Assembly (NCBI RefSeq): GCF_000189635.1
Contig: NW_002476163.1
Location: 248,001-312,000, forward strand
Length of the DNA stretch: 64,000 bases
Reading direction: 5' to 3'
Source: Tetrahymena thermophila SB210
Taxonomy: Eukaryota; Ciliophora; Oligohymenophorea; Hymenostomatida; Tetrahymenidae
Position numbers and translations under genes: made by a program. The notes under the pieces were generated by a model. That model searched no databases, had not been told where the DNA came from, and worked only from the letters and a program-made list of their open reading frames with translations. Shown piece by piece: positions 61,826-64,000 of the stretch; the stretch's first letter is position 1; each line of letters starts with the position of its first letter.

Positions 61826-62401
61826 TCTTTAAAAGTAGAACTATTTATTAGTCTGTTATTCAAAAATAAAATATTGTTTTAATTAAATTTTAGAAGATTA
61901 TTTTCACTTAAATAACAAAATTAATCTAAATTTTCTTATATAAAAATGAAATAGAAAACAAATTGTAAATAACATTTAAAAGAAGTAACAAAAAAGAAAG
62001 AAAATACCAGTTTAATTAAAATTATTTTTACTTTTTGTCCATTTTGACAAATTTATTTTTATTTTTAGTTAAATACTTTATTGATTTTAAATTTTAAATT
62101 TCTTATTGAAGCTATTATTATTTGATAATTTTAATAATATTTTTAATATCTAAATAACATTTTTAATTATAATAAAAGATAGAATTAATTGAAGCAATAA
62201 AATTTTTAAATCTAAAGAACTTTCAAAAAGTTCTAAATTACTGAATTAATTATACAATTTTGGAAATTTAATTTTTCTTTATATATATTAAAATAGATTA
62301 TTCATTATCACAAAGTTATAAAAATATTTATTGTATTTATCATACATTAATTTATAAAACGCTAAAAAAAATAATTCCTGCTGGATAAATTTTAAAATTA
62401 A
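61826..62401. other. Intergenic between channel gene and paraoxonase-like gene
   Basis: About 575 bp of AT-rich sequence with the channel gene's promoter. No further feature seen. Confidence 0.5.
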
Positions 62402-63592
62402 TCAACTACGTCTAGTACAAACAACCAAAGACTTATCAGGGAAACTTGTTAAGAATAAGTATTTTTAAGATTCATCTATTAGAGCTCCTGATATGCCAGC
62501 TACAGCTTTAGAGGAAGAAAACAATAATTAGCTCTCAAACTATTTAGTGGTAGGATTTAGCTTTATTGTGTGAACTTTAGCTTATAAATCAACTATTGAT
62601 TTTTTTGTAGGATTTTATTAAATCTTTTCAATCTTAGGGCTTAAAGTTAAATATTAATAGACACTATTTAACCCGGCTGAAATAAATTACTTATTGACTG
62701 GGTCATAAGTAATATTATCAGGTAATTAATCGACATTGAGATTCTATATTAACTCTATTTCTTGATTAGAATTGTTTAATCTGAAAATTTTTATTTACCT
62801 ATCAGCTGTATCTGTAGCTGCAATTGTATCTTTTCCATCAAAAGCAATACCGTTTATCATAACTCCTGCAGAATTACGCAATTTACTGCAAGTAGCAAGT
62901 CCTCCTTAAACATACTTACAATCCCAAACATTAGTTGTTTTAATTTTAAAAATTTAAATGACTAAAGTGAGAACCTTTTACCATATTGGTTAATCTTTTG
63001 GTCCTGATAATGGAGCTGAAAAGACCATCCAGTCGCTGATTAAAAATCTTTCGGGAGTTAAAAAGACAAGATCATTAGTAATTCCATTGAATTTTTCAGC
63101 CATTTAAGTAAAATGAAGATATTCTAATACTATTTATCCCTATTCGTCAAGCAAGATCTTGAAAGTATCTACTCTTTCTCCGCCAGTGTAGAAAGAATGA
63201 TTAATAACATGGAGATAGTTAGAATCACGAAGATAAATTCCATGAGGAATCAGGAAGACATTATCTGGGTAATTCTTTACTTGTACTTTCTTTGCTTCTA
63301 ATTTGCCTGTAGATATACCATAGACTGCATAAAATCCTCCTTTCTAAGCAATTTCAATGCTATCTAAACCTTAAAAGATTTTATGCAAATTAACATGCAT
63401 AGTAATAAGGATGTCCTTGTTATAAAAAACAGAATCTTCAGGTCCAATAGAATCAAATCCTTAAGTTTGAATGTATTCACAATCAGAATACTTTTCTTAA
63501 TACTCAGCAGATGTTGAGAATATTCCAACAAAATGAATTACATGAGCAATCAGTAAAATGGGCACTAAACTGCAAATAGTTTTACCTATCAT
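62402..63592 (-). CDS. Paraoxonase/arylesterase (PON) family protein, membrane-anchored
   Basis: Intronless, 396 residues; stop TGA at 62404-62402. An N-terminal hydrophobic segment (about residues 5-27, CSLVPILLIAHVIHFVGIF) would act as an uncleaved signal anchor, as in animal PONs. Family-type motifs follow: a Cys and Gly-rich stretch with GFDSIGPEDS near 50, FLIPHGIYLRDSNYLHVINH near 140, EKFNGITNDLVFLTPERFLI near 205, MINGIAFDG near 275 and VDQLPDNITYDP near 320. The Asn/Asp residues in NGITND, NGIAFD and DNITYD sit where PON family members hold their Ca2+ ligands and the beta-propeller core. PONs are six-bladed propeller lactonases/arylesterases in the secretory pathway. Catalytic activity is inferred; the His dyad partner residues were not verified. 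A C-terminal Cys near 392 could pair with the Cys near 42, as in PON1. Confidence 0.85.
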
Positions 63593-64000
63593 TTTAAGCC
63601 TATTTATTTATTTACTTACTTATTTATTAATTGAGTATTTTTAAATAATCAATATCTTTATTTTATATTTATATTCAGAATAAATAATTATAAAAAATCA
63701 AACAAGAATTTAAAGATACAAAATCGATAATATTATTATCAAATTTCAAATTATTATTTATTGTTTTGATAGTTAATTTTGATACAATAAGTAAGATTCT
63801 GCATATTTTTATTAAACGCTCAATTAATTCTGGTATATTTCAGTAAATTTTTCTAAATTTCTAAGTAAAATCTGAAGGAAGAAAGAAAGAAAGTGCATTT
63901 TGATTATTTTTAAAGAGTCATAAAATAATCAAAATCATCTGATTATTAAATAGAAAATCATCAAAAAATAATTTTCAATTAATTTTGACTTTTATTTTTC
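63593..64000. other. Upstream flank of the paraoxonase-like gene
   Basis: About 400 bp of AT-rich DNA to the end of the window; should contain the promoter of the 63592 gene. No other feature recognised. Confidence 0.5.

Noticed and set aside
1-64000. Telomeric C4A2 repeats and the Tetrahymena chromosome-breakage sequence
   Set aside because: Scanned by eye for CCCCAA runs and TAAACCAACC-type sites on both strands; none found, so no chromosome end is claimed.

Overview
The window is ciliate nuclear DNA, most probably from a Tetrahymena-type macronucleus. Every convincing gene reads through many in-frame TAA and TAG codons as glutamine and ends at TGA. The DNA is extremely AT-rich. Introns are short, AT-rich and GT-AG, and a 5S rRNA gene near 4.2 kb has the sequence expected of Tetrahymena. 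A standard-code ORF search breaks all of these genes, so I rebuilt each model by hand with TAA/TAG = Gln and by matching splice phases. In every model the summed exon length is divisible by 3.

Layout, left to right. 0.6-7.3 kb: a Q/N-rich acidic protein, a 5S rRNA gene and a TPR-like protein. 7.9-13.7 kb: a 1754-residue CLU (clustered mitochondria/TIF31) homologue. 14.5-18.0 kb: a 1127-residue protein with about 24 WG motifs, a candidate Argonaute-hook protein. 18-32 kb: about 14 kb of AT-rich DNA holding one small gene for a predicted N-myristoylated protein. 32.2-39.7 kb: a multi-pass membrane protein, a divergent coiled-coil (ciliary-type) protein and a two-span membrane protein. 40-45.6 kb: three tandem intronless paralogues of an unrecognised family. 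46.3-51.1 kb: a WD40 plus coiled-coil protein, modelled as one gene. 52.5-56.1 kb: two tandem LRR proteins sharing an exon structure. 57.6-58.9 kb: old, diverged tandem repeats. 59.1-63.6 kb: an OSCA/TMEM63-type channel gene and a paraoxonase/arylesterase gene.

Thirteen of the fifteen protein genes and the 5S gene lie on the minus strand; only the genes at 26.07 and 35.79 kb are on plus. I see no operon-like arrangement, and neighbours are related only where there are tandem duplicates. No telomeric repeats, chromosome-breakage sequence, tRNA, CRISPR array or transposase was recognised. The strongest lead for new biology is the WG-repeat protein. Next are the paralogue trio and the WD40/coiled-coil model.

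Limits: all gene models are hand translations without homology searches or transcript data. Starts and the weaker splice sites should be treated as predictions.
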